From positions 2,480,001-2,544,000 of the forward strand of contig CP172536.1 of assembly GCA_044598425.1 (NCBI GenBank): a DNA stretch of 64,000 nucleotides, given 5' to 3'. The DNA comes from JAEVLT01 sp044598425. GTDB lineage: Bacteria > Bacillota > Bacilli > Bacillales > Cytobacillaceae. Positions 26,835 through 35,616 of this stretch are shown here, piece after piece; position 1 is the stretch's first letter; every line of letters begins with the position of its first letter. The notes beneath the pieces were generated by a model. It had not been told where the DNA came from, ran no database searches, and was given only the letters and a program-made list of their open reading frames with translations. A program made the translations under genes and the position numbers.

Positions 26835-26870
26835 AAAAAAAACGATTCCCGGCCAAGGAATCGTTTTTTT
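26835..26870. terminator. Bidirectional terminator rpsT / holA
   Basis: AAAAAAACGATTCC and its inverse GGAATCGTTTTTTT flank a short loop. The A and T runs allow termination from either side; the two genes converge here. Confidence 0.9.
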
Positions 26871-27885
26871 ACTTTTTCAACTTAAATAAGAGCATTTCGA
26901 CCAATAACGATTTATTCATTGTGCCTGTTTTCATCTGATAGTCCGCTTCTGCCAGCATCTTCATAAATGCTGTCAGTTCTTCATCGGTGAATTTTCCCGC
27001 CTGGCTGGCTGCTAATTTTACCCGAAACGGATGGGTTTTTATGAAACCGGCGATTTGCTGCTGGCCATAACCGCGCCGCGATAGCTCTTTTACCTGGTAA
27101 ATTAAGCGAAACTGTCCAGCAATTAAGGCTAAAATTTTGATCGGTTCCTCATTCTGCTTTAATAAATCATAGTAAATTCTAAGAGCCTCATCCAATTTGC
27201 GCTGAACAATCTTATCAATTAGTGTAAAAACATTCTGCTCCAATGACCGGGATACGAGTTTTTCCACTATACCTGCATCAATCGTCTCTTTTCCATCTGC
27301 ATACAAAGCTAATTTATCGACTTCACTCGTTAACATAAAAAGATTTGTACCGACAAGGGTTATCATAAGTTCTATGGCGTCTTGATTGATTTCAATTCCA
27401 TTTGCTTTCGCCCTGTCTTTTATCCAATTATTCAGTTCATGTTCATTTAATTTTTTCGCTTCAACCATTACTGCATTTTTCTTTAGTTCCTTCGTTATTT
27501 TTTTTCGCTCGTCTAATTTTTCATATGGTGCCGAAAAAACCAATACGGTATATGGTGCGGGCTCCCGGAGATATGCTTCCAATCTGGCAAGATTGTGATC
27601 CACTTTTTCTTTCTTTTTATCCGTTGTTAAAAAAAGCGGATTATGTAAAAAAACAACTTTTTTCTCTCCTAAAAACGGAAATGTCTCCGCATCTTCAAGT
27701 GCTTCTTCGATTGAAATCTCTTCTAGATCGTAAGAAGAAAAATTAAATTCTTTTTCTTCCTCTTTTAATATAGTGCTTAAAAGTAATTGCTTCGTTTCAT
27801 TAATTAGGAATGCTTCGGTTCCGTATAATAAATAAACAGGAGCAATTTTCCTTTGTTTGATTTGTTTCCATATTTCTGTAACCAA
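26869..27885 (-). CDS. holA: DNA polymerase III subunit delta
   Basis: Clamp-loader subunit that opens the sliding clamp. About 338 residues from TTG 27885, giving VTEIWKQIKQRKIAPVYLLYG as the usual N-terminus; the upstream extension to ATG 27948 is not family-like. Conserved NPLFLT, APYEKLDERKKITK, LVSRSLEQNVFTLID and HPFRVKLAASQA mark the delta family. Start choice is moderately certain; AAGG lies 11 bases upstream. Confidence 0.92.
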   Translation of the reverse strand: MVTEIWKQIKQRKIAPVYLLYGTEAFLINETKQLLLSTILKEEEKEFNFSSYDLEEISIEEALEDAETFPFLGEKKVVFLHNPLFLTTDKKKEKVDHNLARLEAYLREPAPYTVLVFSAPYEKLDERKKITKELKKNAVMVEAKKLNEHELNNWIKDRAKANGIEINQDAIELMITLVGTNLFMLTSEVDKLALYADGKETIDAGIVEKLVSRSLEQNVFTLIDKIVQRKLDEALRIYYDLLKQNEEPIKILALIAGQFRLIYQVKELSRRGYGQQQIAGFIKTHPFRVKLAASQAGKFTDEELTAFMKMLAEADYQMKTGTMNKSLLVEMLLFKLKK

Positions 27886-27957
27886 CCGTCTTCGTCCCTT
27901 CAAAATGATCCCTATCCCTATCGTAATGAAGCTTGGACATTTTGACAAGTAGGCAAA

Positions 27958-27991
27958 GGGAATTGGCTCCCACGCGTTAATGCCAATTCCC
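27958..27991 (-). terminator. Hairpin downstream of a short ORF, upstream of holA
   Basis: GGGAATTGGC paired with GCCAATTCCC around 14 bases. On the minus strand it follows the short frame at 28000-28107 and is trailed by TTTGCC, a weak T-run. Confidence 0.5.
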
Positions 27992-27999
27992 CATTTATA

Positions 28000-28107
28000 T
28001 TAAACGCCGGCAATTGCAGCCCTAGGTACTTCAAAAGCCGACGGGATGACGTTTATAATGTTATTTTGGCTCATGTGCTCAAAACTATTTGTGTCAACTC
28101 TTGTCAT
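28000..28107 (-). CDS. Predicted 35-residue peptide or gene remnant
   Basis: A minus-strand frame from ATG 28107 (or ATG 28074, 24 residues) ending NVIPSAFEVPRAAIAGV. There is no good ribosome site before either start. A hairpin follows the stop at once. It lies in the holA-yqzM gap. Not recognised; it could be the tail of a lost gene. Confidence 0.3.
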   Translation of the reverse strand: MTRVDTNSFEHMSQNNIINVIPSAFEVPRAAIAGV

Positions 28108-28185
28108 TAAAGGAAGGCAATTCGTGGAAGCTAGATTTTTTGCAATAAATGACTTATACTAAAATTGGGTTAGGAGGGGGAGACT

Positions 28186-28320
28186 GTGAACGAATTTGAA
28201 CAAAATGTCCAAAGTAAGCGCAATGATGCAACAGATTCTGGTGTAGGATTTTTTGTGTCTTTTGGCTTTTTTGCCACCATGTTTATCATTGCAACAGTCG
28301 TAAAACTAATCGGTTCATAA
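28186..28320 (+). CDS. yqzM: YqzM family small membrane protein
   Basis: 44 residues starting at GTG 28186 behind TAGGAGGGGG: MNEFEQNVQSKRNDATDSG followed by one hydrophobic helix and VVKLIGS. Closely similar, from memory, to B. subtilis YqzM and in the same place, between holA and comEC. Function unknown. A hairpin with T-run at 28417-28447 may end its transcript. Confidence 0.88.
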   Translation: MNEFEQNVQSKRNDATDSGVGFFVSFGFFATMFIIATVVKLIGS

Positions 28321-28416
28321 GAAGGAAAATGAAAGCTCCTTATTTTAGGTGCTGAGCTAACGTTATCAAAGATCAAACGTAAGCGCTCGCATCAAATAAG
28401 AATCGCAACTATTTTA

Positions 28417-28447
28417 GACTGCATCTGTCCTGCGGTCTTTTTTCTTT
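28417..28447 (+). terminator. Probable terminator downstream of yqzM
   Basis: GACTGC and GCGGTC (one G-T pair) around a nine-base loop, followed by TTTTTTCTTTT. About 100 bases after the yqzM stop. Confidence 0.6.
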
Positions 28448-28475
28448 TATCCTCAACTTTTTTGGCTGCTATATT

Positions 28476-30803
28476 CTATGGCAAATACGTTGAAAAGGTT
28501 CCATTCATTCCATAAAATCGATAGGAGATTGCTCCCTGCCTATCTGTTCGGTAAACACCCGAATGAATACTCTCTAAACGCTCGAGCACTTGGCTATTTG
28601 GATGGCCAAACCGATTTTTTTCACCAACGGAAATAAGCGAAATTTTCGGCTTATATTGTTCTAAAAAAACAGGTGAACTGGATGTTTTGCTTCCATGATG
28701 CCCCACTTTCAACACATCGATTGAAATACTTGGAAATCGCTGAACAATATTTTCTTCACCCGCTTGATCAAGATCTCCGCCGAAGAACCAGTGAAGCCCG
28801 CCAATTTTTGCCCACACAGTTAAAGACCCTCTGTTTTGATCTCCTGTGAAATTTTTCTGCGGTGAAACAATCTTAAATTCGCTGTCCTGATTCTTCCATT
28901 GATCGCCTTCAGCAGCTTTCACTACTGGAATTTTCCTCCGCCTTGCTTCTTGCAGGATTTCAAACTCGCTGTTGGAGAGTTCCGTTACAGACGGGATGAC
29001 GATTTCCTTAACCGTCAGCTCCTTTATAATTGCCAGCGCTCCGCCGATATGGTCCACATCCCCATGGGTAAGAATCAATTTATCAATTTTGGTAATTCCT
29101 TTTCCTTTTAGGTAAGGAATTACCACATCTTTTCCTACCTCAAATTCCTTTGTCCGTTTTTGCCACTCCTGTTCTTGAAAAGACATTGTGCCGCCGGTAT
29201 CGATTAAATAATTTCCTCGGGAAAAAGGAAGGTGGATCAGGATGCTGTCCCCTTGACCGACATCAATGATGGTTACCTCTCCCGCCGGATTTATATGATT
29301 CCAGACATTTTGAAAAGTTATCAAAAAAATACATAGCGCCGATAAAACCAAACGGTTCCTTTTCGAGTCCTTTTTTTCCCAAAAGATAAAAATGGCCGGA
29401 ACAAGCAGGATATATAGACTAAGCAGACCAAAGTTAGGCCGGCCGGGAGTATAGCGGAAAAGCGCGATATCGGCAATAAGCTTGGCCAGCCTTTCCGATG
29501 TGTCCAACAGCGCAGCAAATAAACTTAAAATCCAATTGGGAACAGAACCTAGCGCAAACGCCATTCCTGCAAGCAGATAAACACCGGGAAGGAACACAAA
29601 TGAATAAAGGGGAATAAATAGCAAGTTAGCCGCAATGCTAATAAACGAAAGCTCATAAAAATGAAACAGCAAAATAGGAAAAGCGGCAGTTTGTGCAATA
29701 ATTGAAGTGGAGATCATTCTTGAAAAAGCGGTGCGATACCGTTTCAAGATCAGCTTGGCAGACAAAATGATTGCGGCACTTACTGAGAAAGAAAGCTGAA
29801 AACCCGGGTCGTACAAAACGATTGGGGAAATAAAAAGATAGAGCGCAAATGCAATGCTAATCGCATCAATCGGCCTAAGCTTTACTTTATTTTCCCACTG
29901 CATTGACACCATTACGAGAAAAATCATGACTACTGATCGAATCACCGAGGGAGAACCCCCTGTGAGAACCGCATAGCCTGGGAGCATAATTAAAATGAAA
30001 CGGGTCATCCACTCTCTTGTTGCGCCTGCTCGAATTCCAAGATTGTAAAGCGCGGCGACAAACAGCGATACATGAAGACCAGAGATCGCTAATAAATGGA
30101 TAATTCCAATCTTTTGATATTCCTCCAGCAGCTCAGGTTCCATACTGTTTCGGTCCCCATAAATCAATGCCGAAGAAATGGAAGCGATTCGTGCGGGAAA
30201 GTGTTCTTCCAAAAAACGAATACCGTAAAATCGCCTTTCCTGTAGCCATTCCAGTAAATCAGTCTTCTCCTCGATGCAAGTACTAAGCGGTGCTTCGCTC
30301 GATTTTAACACCCAATAAATTTGCTTCCGATTTAAATACTGACGATAATCAAAGGCATTTTCATTTTTTGCTGTTAGCGGTTTTTCCAGCTTCCCCGACA
30401 CTCTGCAAATTCGTTTAAAGACAGTTTGCTTTTTTAACATCCTTTTTTCAGTTTCTGATTTTATTTGATAGCGTACAAGGATATTCTCTTGAAAGCGTTT
30501 TTCTTTTGCACTCACTTGAAATTGGTCGCCATCGATCTTAGGGATATCGCTAAATTGGAGATAAAAGACAGTTGTAGAGGGGGGCATTTTCGTTTGATTT
30601 TTCATCACATGGATTCGTGTAGAGAACATAAAGAGGATAAAAACAATTACAAGGGTGATCCATTGTTTTTTGGATAATTTTTCAAAAAAGAGGATGGTGG
30701 AAAAATAAAGGACGGCAAGGAGAAAGTACGGAATAAACAGCGTAAGTGAATAGAGTACTCCCAAAACAGCAGCTACTGCATAATAAAGATATTTCCCACT
30801 CAT
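28476..30803 (-). CDS. comEC: Competence protein ComEC (DNA uptake channel)
   Basis: Forms the membrane channel for single-stranded transforming DNA. 775 residues: an N-terminal region with two helices and an OB-like domain, a competence domain with many membrane helices (about residues 220-490, including LLAISGLHVSLFVAALY), then a metallo-beta-lactamase-like domain with ILTHGDVDHIGG and KVGHHGSKTSSS. Full length, no frameshift. It is the last gene of comEA-comEB-comEC. Confidence 0.96.
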   Translation of the reverse strand: MSGKYLYYAVAAVLGVLYSLTLFIPYFLLAVLYFSTILFFEKLSKKQWITLVIVFILFMFSTRIHVMKNQTKMPPSTTVFYLQFSDIPKIDGDQFQVSAKEKRFQENILVRYQIKSETEKRMLKKQTVFKRICRVSGKLEKPLTAKNENAFDYRQYLNRKQIYWVLKSSEAPLSTCIEEKTDLLEWLQERRFYGIRFLEEHFPARIASISSALIYGDRNSMEPELLEEYQKIGIIHLLAISGLHVSLFVAALYNLGIRAGATREWMTRFILIMLPGYAVLTGGSPSVIRSVVMIFLVMVSMQWENKVKLRPIDAISIAFALYLFISPIVLYDPGFQLSFSVSAAIILSAKLILKRYRTAFSRMISTSIIAQTAAFPILLFHFYELSFISIAANLLFIPLYSFVFLPGVYLLAGMAFALGSVPNWILSLFAALLDTSERLAKLIADIALFRYTPGRPNFGLLSLYILLVPAIFIFWEKKDSKRNRLVLSALCIFLITFQNVWNHINPAGEVTIIDVGQGDSILIHLPFSRGNYLIDTGGTMSFQEQEWQKRTKEFEVGKDVVIPYLKGKGITKIDKLILTHGDVDHIGGALAIIKELTVKEIVIPSVTELSNSEFEILQEARRRKIPVVKAAEGDQWKNQDSEFKIVSPQKNFTGDQNRGSLTVWAKIGGLHWFFGGDLDQAGEENIVQRFPSISIDVLKVGHHGSKTSSSPVFLEQYKPKISLISVGEKNRFGHPNSQVLERLESIHSGVYRTDRQGAISYRFYGMNGTFSTYLP

Positions 30804-30823
30804 ATCATTCCTTTCTAAGCAGC

Positions 30824-30864
30824 TTTAAAGCATCGCCGTTTTTTCATCCCGGCGATGCTTTAAA
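30824..30864. repeat. Perfect 15-bp inverted repeat between comEB and comEC
   Basis: TTTAAAGCATCGCCG and its exact inverse separated by 11 bases, beginning directly after the comEB stop codon. No T-run follows, so it is less likely a strong terminator than an mRNA-stabilising or attenuating stem within the comE operon. Confidence 0.75.
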
Positions 30865-31326
30865 CTATTCGCTTATTTTTCTAAAATCAATTACTTGTTC
30901 CTTTAGTTCCACCTGCTCAACTTTGACCTTTGCCTGTTCAAACAGTTCCACAGCGTACGGGTGGTTTTTATAATCCTTTGCATAATAGACGGTCTTTATC
31001 CCGGCTTGAATAATCGCCTTTGTGCATTGAAGACAAGGGAAATGCGTTACATAAATTTCGGCATCGGCTGTTGGAACACCAAATTTCGCACATTGCAGCA
31101 ATGCGTTCATCTCGGCATGAATCGTTCTTACGCAATGATGGTCAATTACATAACATCCTTTATCAACACAATGGTCGCCGCCGGCAATGGAACCGTTATA
31201 CCCGCCAGCGATAATCCGTTTGTCCCTTACGATCGTAGCTCCTACTGTCAACCTTGTACAAGTACTTCTTAATGCAAGCAAATGGCTTTGCGCCATAAAA
31301 TACTGGTCCCATGAAATTCGTTCCAC
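30865..31326 (-). CDS. comEB: dCMP deaminase family protein ComEB
   Basis: 153 residues with the zinc signature HAEMNAL near residue 70 and PCLQCTK near 99, the deoxycytidylate deaminase fold that makes dUMP from dCMP. In B. subtilis comEB is not needed for transformation although it lies in the comE operon. GTG 31326 follows AGGAG at some distance. Confidence 0.93.
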   Translation of the reverse strand: MERISWDQYFMAQSHLLALRSTCTRLTVGATIVRDKRIIAGGYNGSIAGGDHCVDKGCYVIDHHCVRTIHAEMNALLQCAKFGVPTADAEIYVTHFPCLQCTKAIIQAGIKTVYYAKDYKNHPYAVELFEQAKVKVEQVELKEQVIDFRKISE

Positions 31327-31414
31327 TCTATAACACTCTCCTCAAAAAGATCCTGCTTGTCTATTTCTTAGTTTACCGGTCAACAAACGGGCCGGTCAAT
31401 GGTAAGTTCTCAGC

Positions 31415-32074
31415 TTATCGAACTGTAATTAAATCCTTAAGTTTCTCAAACGTTTTATCGCCGATACCGCTAATCTTTTTTAAGTCGTCAGGCGACTGAA
31501 AGGAACCATTTTGCTTTCGAAAATCTAGAATTGCCGCTGCTTTAGCCGGGCCTACGCCTGGCAGCGTCTCAAGTTCGCTTGCATCTGCTTTGTTTAAGTT
31601 GACCTTTCCTTTTCCTGTTACACCACTCTTTGTGTTACCTGGCTGCGGCGATGATGCAGCTACGGCAGATGTTTGCGGGGGTGCGGGTTGTACTTCACCT
31701 TTGGCTGGAACATAAATGACCATTTCATCCTGCACTTTCGCCGCAAAGTTTACTTGACTCGAATCCGCTTCTTCTGTTAAACCGCCAGCGCGGAGAATGA
31801 CATCGTTCACTCTTTCCTTTTCACTTACCTGGTAAACTCCCGGCTTTTTTATCGCCCCTTTAACATCCACGATCATGATATCTGTTTTTTGGGGAGGCTG
31901 CTGTTTCTCGCTCTGCCCCTTGGTCTCAAGCATTGCAGCACTTTGCTTTTCCAATTGGGAAAACTGCTGATCGGAAGCCTGGTTTTGCTGATTATATACA
32001 TAATAAATACTGCCAGAAACAATCAGCACTGCCATGGCAACATAGAATTTACGCTCAATTAGCCATTGTTTCAT
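31415..32074 (-). CDS. comEA: Competence protein ComEA (DNA receptor)
   Basis: Membrane-anchored double-stranded DNA receptor for transformation. 219 residues: N-terminal anchor (FYVAMAVLIVSGSIYYVY), a Gln-rich linker, an SLBB-like segment (IMIVDVKGAIKKPGVYQV), a Pro/Ser linker, and a C-terminal helix-hairpin-helix pair (LNKADASELETLPGVGP). First gene of the comE operon, divergent from comER with 87 bases between them. Confidence 0.95.
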   Translation of the reverse strand: MKQWLIERKFYVAMAVLIVSGSIYYVYNQQNQASDQQFSQLEKQSAAMLETKGQSEKQQPPQKTDIMIVDVKGAIKKPGVYQVSEKERVNDVILRAGGLTEEADSSQVNFAAKVQDEMVIYVPAKGEVQPAPPQTSAVAASSPQPGNTKSGVTGKGKVNLNKADASELETLPGVGPAKAAAILDFRKQNGSFQSPDDLKKISGIGDKTFEKLKDLITVR

Positions 32075-32161
32075 TTCGATTCATCCTTCCTAAAGGTATA
32101 ATTCACAAGACGGCTACATATTGTTAGAAGAGAAATGTTCGAGAGAAGGAGGGTTGGGACA

Positions 32162-32980
32162 ATGAAAATCGGGATCATCGGTACGGGTAATATGGGGCGA
32201 ATCCTTGTGGAAGCATTTATGGATGGTAAAGCAATCTCCCCTTCTGACATGATGATTACAAATAGGACTCTCTCAAAGGCGTTGCAGCTTAAAGATAAAT
32301 ATCCAGGGATTCGGGTTAGCGGTAGTGCTGATGAATTGGCAGCTCAATCTGAATTGCTGCTTATTTGTGTAAAACCATTGGATGTCATGGGGATCCTGCA
32401 AAAAATACAACAGCATTTAACTCCAGAGAAATGTCTGATCTCTATTACAAGTCCAATTAGTACTGAACAACTCGAAAGACATGTTACCTGCTCCGTTATT
32501 CGGGCAATTCCAAGCATTACAAATCGAGCCCTTGCCGGCGTCTCACTCATCACTTACGGAGAAAATTGTCAAGAAAATTGGAAGAGAAGTATCGAGCAAT
32601 TATTCGCTAAAATATCCATCCCCGTAGAAATCGAAGAGAATATTACGAGAGTGGCTTCCGATATCGTCAGCTGCGGGCCGGCATTTTTTAGCTATTTGCT
32701 GCAGCGGTTTATCATTGGGGCGGTAAAAGAAACAGGAATTGAAGAAGTGACGGCGACCAAGCTTGCAAGCGAAATGATCATCGGCTTTGGTGAATTATTA
32801 AAAGGCGGGCATTATACTCTGCCGACATTGCTCGAAAAAGTATGTGTAAAAGGCGGAATAACAGGCGAAGGAGTCGATGTGCTTGAAAGAGAATTGGGAG
32901 ACGTGTTTGAACATGTATTTAAGGCAACCCATCGAAAATTTGTCGAAGATCTCGAAAAAATAGAGCAGCAATTCTTTTAA
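32162..32980 (+). CDS. comER: Late competence protein ComER (P5C-reductase-like)
   Basis: 272 residues starting MKIGIIGTGNMGRILVEAF at ATG 32162 behind AGGAGGG. The NAD(P)-binding GTGNMG motif and overall length match the pyrroline-5-carboxylate reductase family; divergent placement from comEA identifies ComER, which in B. subtilis has been tied to sporulation and biofilm timing rather than to DNA uptake. Enzymatic activity is not shown by the sequence. Confidence 0.9.
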   Translation: MKIGIIGTGNMGRILVEAFMDGKAISPSDMMITNRTLSKALQLKDKYPGIRVSGSADELAAQSELLLICVKPLDVMGILQKIQQHLTPEKCLISITSPISTEQLERHVTCSVIRAIPSITNRALAGVSLITYGENCQENWKRSIEQLFAKISIPVEIEENITRVASDIVSCGPAFFSYLLQRFIIGAVKETGIEEVTATKLASEMIIGFGELLKGGHYTLPTLLEKVCVKGGITGEGVDVLERELGDVFEHVFKATHRKFVEDLEKIEQQFF

Positions 32981-33024
32981 TTATAAATTCTCCTTTGTTT
33001 AAAAAAATCCTTCTTTCATAAAAG

Positions 33025-33057
33025 AAAAAAGCCATCTTTTTTGTAAGACGGCTTTTT
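33025..33057. terminator. Bidirectional terminator comER / yqeM
   Basis: AAAAAGCCATCTT and AAGACGGCTTTTT around a TTTTGT loop; one position is a mismatch on one strand and a G-T pair on the other. A and T runs at both sides. Confidence 0.8.
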
Positions 33058-33802
33058 ATTTTTTCCGGGCACTAAAGAAGATTCTTTCAGAACTTGGCTG
33101 AGGGTCTGCTTCTGTGAAATCTGCGTTTACTTCAATAGATTGGAAACCTGCTTCTTTTAACCACTGGGAATATTGTTCAATCGGAAACGTCCGCTGCAAA
33201 TGAAGTTCATCAAAACGATCGTATTTACCACTCTGTTCATCCAAGACGAAAAAACTAAGCTCATGTTCCACACTGTTCGGATATTCCCCAGGAAAACTAT
33301 TCCAAATATACGCCAATTGTTCCTCGTTCAACGCGAAAGTCTGACCGATAAAGCCATTGGAAATTTTTTCAATGGAATGAACGTCAAAAAAGAAGGCTCC
33401 TCCCGTTTTTAAACACTGAAAAACACGGGAGAAAGTTTTTTTCACCTGTTCTTCGGTTTGCAAGTAATTGAGCGAATCACAAAAAATGCCAATAAAATCA
33501 AATGGTCCCAATCCTTCCAACTCAGCCATATCCTGCTGATACAAAGGGATGGTTAATCCCATTTCTTCTGTTTTCTGTCGTGCTACCGTAAGCATTTCAG
33601 CTGACAAGTCGACACCAGTCACATTAAATCCCCTGCTGGCAAATCGAACGGAGAGCTCTCCAGTTCCGCATGCTAAATCAAGCATTCTTTTCCCATTGAT
33701 ACCATATTGAGCAAGCTTTTGTTCAATAAATTTCACCCATTGTTCGTACGGTGCTTCTTGCATCAATTCATCATAAACAAAGGCAAACCTTTCATAGCTC
33801 AT
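33056..33802 (-). CDS. yqeM: Class I SAM-dependent methyltransferase YqeM
   Basis: 248 residues with the SAM motif MLDLACGTGELSVRFA near residue 40 and VTGVDLSAEML near 60. Substrate unknown. The start overlaps the rsfS stop by 4 bases and it is the last gene of the yqeG operon, the order seen in B. subtilis. Confidence 0.9.
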   Translation of the reverse strand: MSYERFAFVYDELMQEAPYEQWVKFIEQKLAQYGINGKRMLDLACGTGELSVRFASRGFNVTGVDLSAEMLTVARQKTEEMGLTIPLYQQDMAELEGLGPFDFIGIFCDSLNYLQTEEQVKKTFSRVFQCLKTGGAFFFDVHSIEKISNGFIGQTFALNEEQLAYIWNSFPGEYPNSVEHELSFFVLDEQSGKYDRFDELHLQRTFPIEQYSQWLKEAGFQSIEVNADFTEADPQPSSERIFFSARKK

Positions 33803-34155
33803 GGATTTAGCACACCGCGGAGATCTTCCTGCGGCGCATCGCCCCAGAGACGTTCTAGATTATAATAACTGCGCTCATCCCGATGGAAAACATGTGCCAC
33901 TACATCGCCCATATCGATCAAAATCCACCTAGCCTCATCAAAACCTTCCATTCTCTTTACTTCAAAATGATTTTCTTCTACTTTTTCTTTCATTTCTCTG
34001 GCAATTGCCTGAACCTGTTTATCCGAGTTGCCGTGACAAATAATAAAATAGTCGGCGATCAGGGAGATACCTTTCATATTTAGGGCGACAATATCCTCGG
34101 CCCGTTTATCATCAGCCGCTTTTACGGCAATTGTTAATAAATCCTGATTTTCCAT
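33799..34155 (-). CDS. rsfS: Ribosome silencing factor RsfS
   Basis: 118 residues of the Iojap family; binds L14 and keeps the 50S subunit from joining 30S when nutrients are low. Conserved DYFIICHGNSDKQVQAIA and GDVVAHVFHRDERSYYNLE. Follows yqeK by four bases. Confidence 0.95.
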   Translation of the reverse strand: MENQDLLTIAVKAADDKRAEDIVALNMKGISLIADYFIICHGNSDKQVQAIAREMKEKVEENHFEVKRMEGFDEARWILIDMGDVVAHVFHRDERSYYNLERLWGDAPQEDLRGVLNP

Positions 34156-34159
34156 TCAA

Positions 34160-34738
34160 TCAGTCCTCACTTTCTTTCTGCAATTTTAATACGAGATCAT
34201 TGTAGGTATGAAATGTTTCCGGAAATATCGGCTGATTCTTTTTCATTAAAAATACGATTGTATTTTGGATCGCTTTAATCAGCGCCCTTTCTAAATCCTG
34301 CCTAGCTAATTCCCTTACCTCATCGACCCCTGGAAAATGCCGACCTGGCTCGATATAATCCGCCAGATAGATGACTTTTTCAAGCTTCGTCATCCCAACC
34401 CTTCCAGATGTATGGAAACGAATAGCATTTAAAACCGCTTCATCTGTTATACCCACTTCTTGCTCCACTAGATAGGCGCCAACAGGAGCGTGCCATAATT
34501 CCGGATTGTACTCCAGCAAAATCTCAGGCATTTTATTTTTCCGAATCACTGCCTTCATTTCTTCTTTTGGCCGATATTTGGCATAATCGTGAAAAATAGC
34601 TGCGAGTTCTGCCTGTTTTTTATTCACCCCATTTTGCTTTGCCAGTTCAAGCGCCGTCTCCATAACGCCGATCGTATGCAAGTAGCGATGCTCCGGCAAT
34701 TGTTTCTCCACAATTTTCAAAGCTTCCTCACGGTTCAT
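34160..34738 (-). CDS. yqeK: HD-domain Ap4A hydrolase YqeK
   Basis: 192 residues with an HD domain: HRYLHTIGVMETA, AAIFHDYAKYRP and IRFHTSGRVGMTKLEKVIYLAD supply the metal ligands. The family hydrolyses diadenosine tetraphosphate symmetrically. ATG 34738 has AAAGGAG upstream and lies inside the end of nadD. Confidence 0.93.
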   Translation of the reverse strand: MNREEALKIVEKQLPEHRYLHTIGVMETALELAKQNGVNKKQAELAAIFHDYAKYRPKEEMKAVIRKNKMPEILLEYNPELWHAPVGAYLVEQEVGITDEAVLNAIRFHTSGRVGMTKLEKVIYLADYIEPGRHFPGVDEVRELARQDLERALIKAIQNTIVFLMKKNQPIFPETFHTYNDLVLKLQKESED

Positions 34739-35297
34739 ATAAGTGGTTCTCCTTTATATAATCGATAATGGAATCCGGCAATAAATAACGAATGGTTTTC
34801 CCTAACTTTAACCTCTCCCGAATCATACTTGATGAGACATCCATTGCCGGAATATCGATAGAAATAACAGGGTAGGGAGTTTGACAGCTAAAAGTTGTCC
34901 TTTCTACACCAACGAACTGAACAAGTTTCACCAATTCGTCAATTTTATGCCAATTGGGTAAGTACTCAATCATATCCGCTCCGATTATAAAATAAAATTG
35001 TATGTCCGGATGCTGTTTTTTCAGCAGTTTCACCGTTTCATACGTATAGGATGGACCTTTTCGCTGCCACTCAATCGTTTCAATCCGAAACTGCTCATTT
35101 CCTTCAACAGCTAATTCAAGCATATGCAGCCGATCCTCATTTTTAATGGAGGCTGACTTTTTTTTATGGGGAGGTTCTTGCGTTGGCATGAACCAAATTT
35201 CGTCTAAGCTTAACGCTGACAGAACCTCATTGGCAATAAGGAGATGTCCGTTATGAGGCGGATCAAATGTCCCCCCCAAAATACCAACTTTTTTCAT
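34728..35297 (-). CDS. nadD: Nicotinate-mononucleotide adenylyltransferase
   Basis: Makes nicotinic acid adenine dinucleotide in NAD synthesis. 189 residues from ATG 35297 (AAAAGGAGG upstream), starting MKKVGILGGTFDPPHNGHL with the (H/T)xGH nucleotidyl-transferase motif and a C-terminal SSSMIRERL motif. Longer in-frame starts to 35375 are not supported. Confidence 0.96.
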   Translation of the reverse strand: MKKVGILGGTFDPPHNGHLLIANEVLSALSLDEIWFMPTQEPPHKKKSASIKNEDRLHMLELAVEGNEQFRIETIEWQRKGPSYTYETVKLLKKQHPDIQFYFIIGADMIEYLPNWHKIDELVKLVQFVGVERTTFSCQTPYPVISIDIPAMDVSSSMIRERLKLGKTIRYLLPDSIIDYIKENHLYEP

Positions 35298-35325
35298 GCT
35301 GTAAACCTCCTTTTGATGCAACGTT

Positions 35326-35616
35326 TTAAGGGAGGGAAATTTGTTTATTTTCAACAGATTCTTTATAAAGAACAATTGTATTTCCGATTATTTGCACAAG
35401 TTCTGCTCTTGTTTCTTCGGCCAGTTGAGCCGCAACATCGGTTTTATCATCTTCGCAATTTTGGAGGATGCTAATTTTCATCAACTCCCGAGCTTCAAGC
35501 GCATCCGCAATTTGCTTAACCATATTCTCATTCACTCCGCCTTTTCCAACTTGAAAAATAGGATCTAAATGATGCGCTTTTGATCGTAAAAATCTTTTTT
35601 GTTTACCTGTTAACAT
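35326..35616 (-). CDS. yhbY: RNA-binding ribosome assembly protein YhbY (CRM domain)
   Basis: 96-residue CRM-domain protein beginning MLTGKQKRFLRSKAHHLDP with VGKGGVNENMVKQI; B. subtilis name YqeI. Binds pre-50S particles. ATG 35616 follows GGGAGG and lies within the last codons of aroE. Confidence 0.93.
   Translation of the reverse strand: MLTGKQKRFLRSKAHHLDPIFQVGKGGVNENMVKQIADALEARELMKISILQNCEDDKTDVAAQLAEETRAELVQIIGNTIVLYKESVENKQISLP

Noticed and set aside
30865..31326. comEB as a replacement for the missing cytidine deaminase cdd
   Set aside because: The HAE/PCxxC spacing and competence-operon context are those of dCMP deaminase, a different activity.
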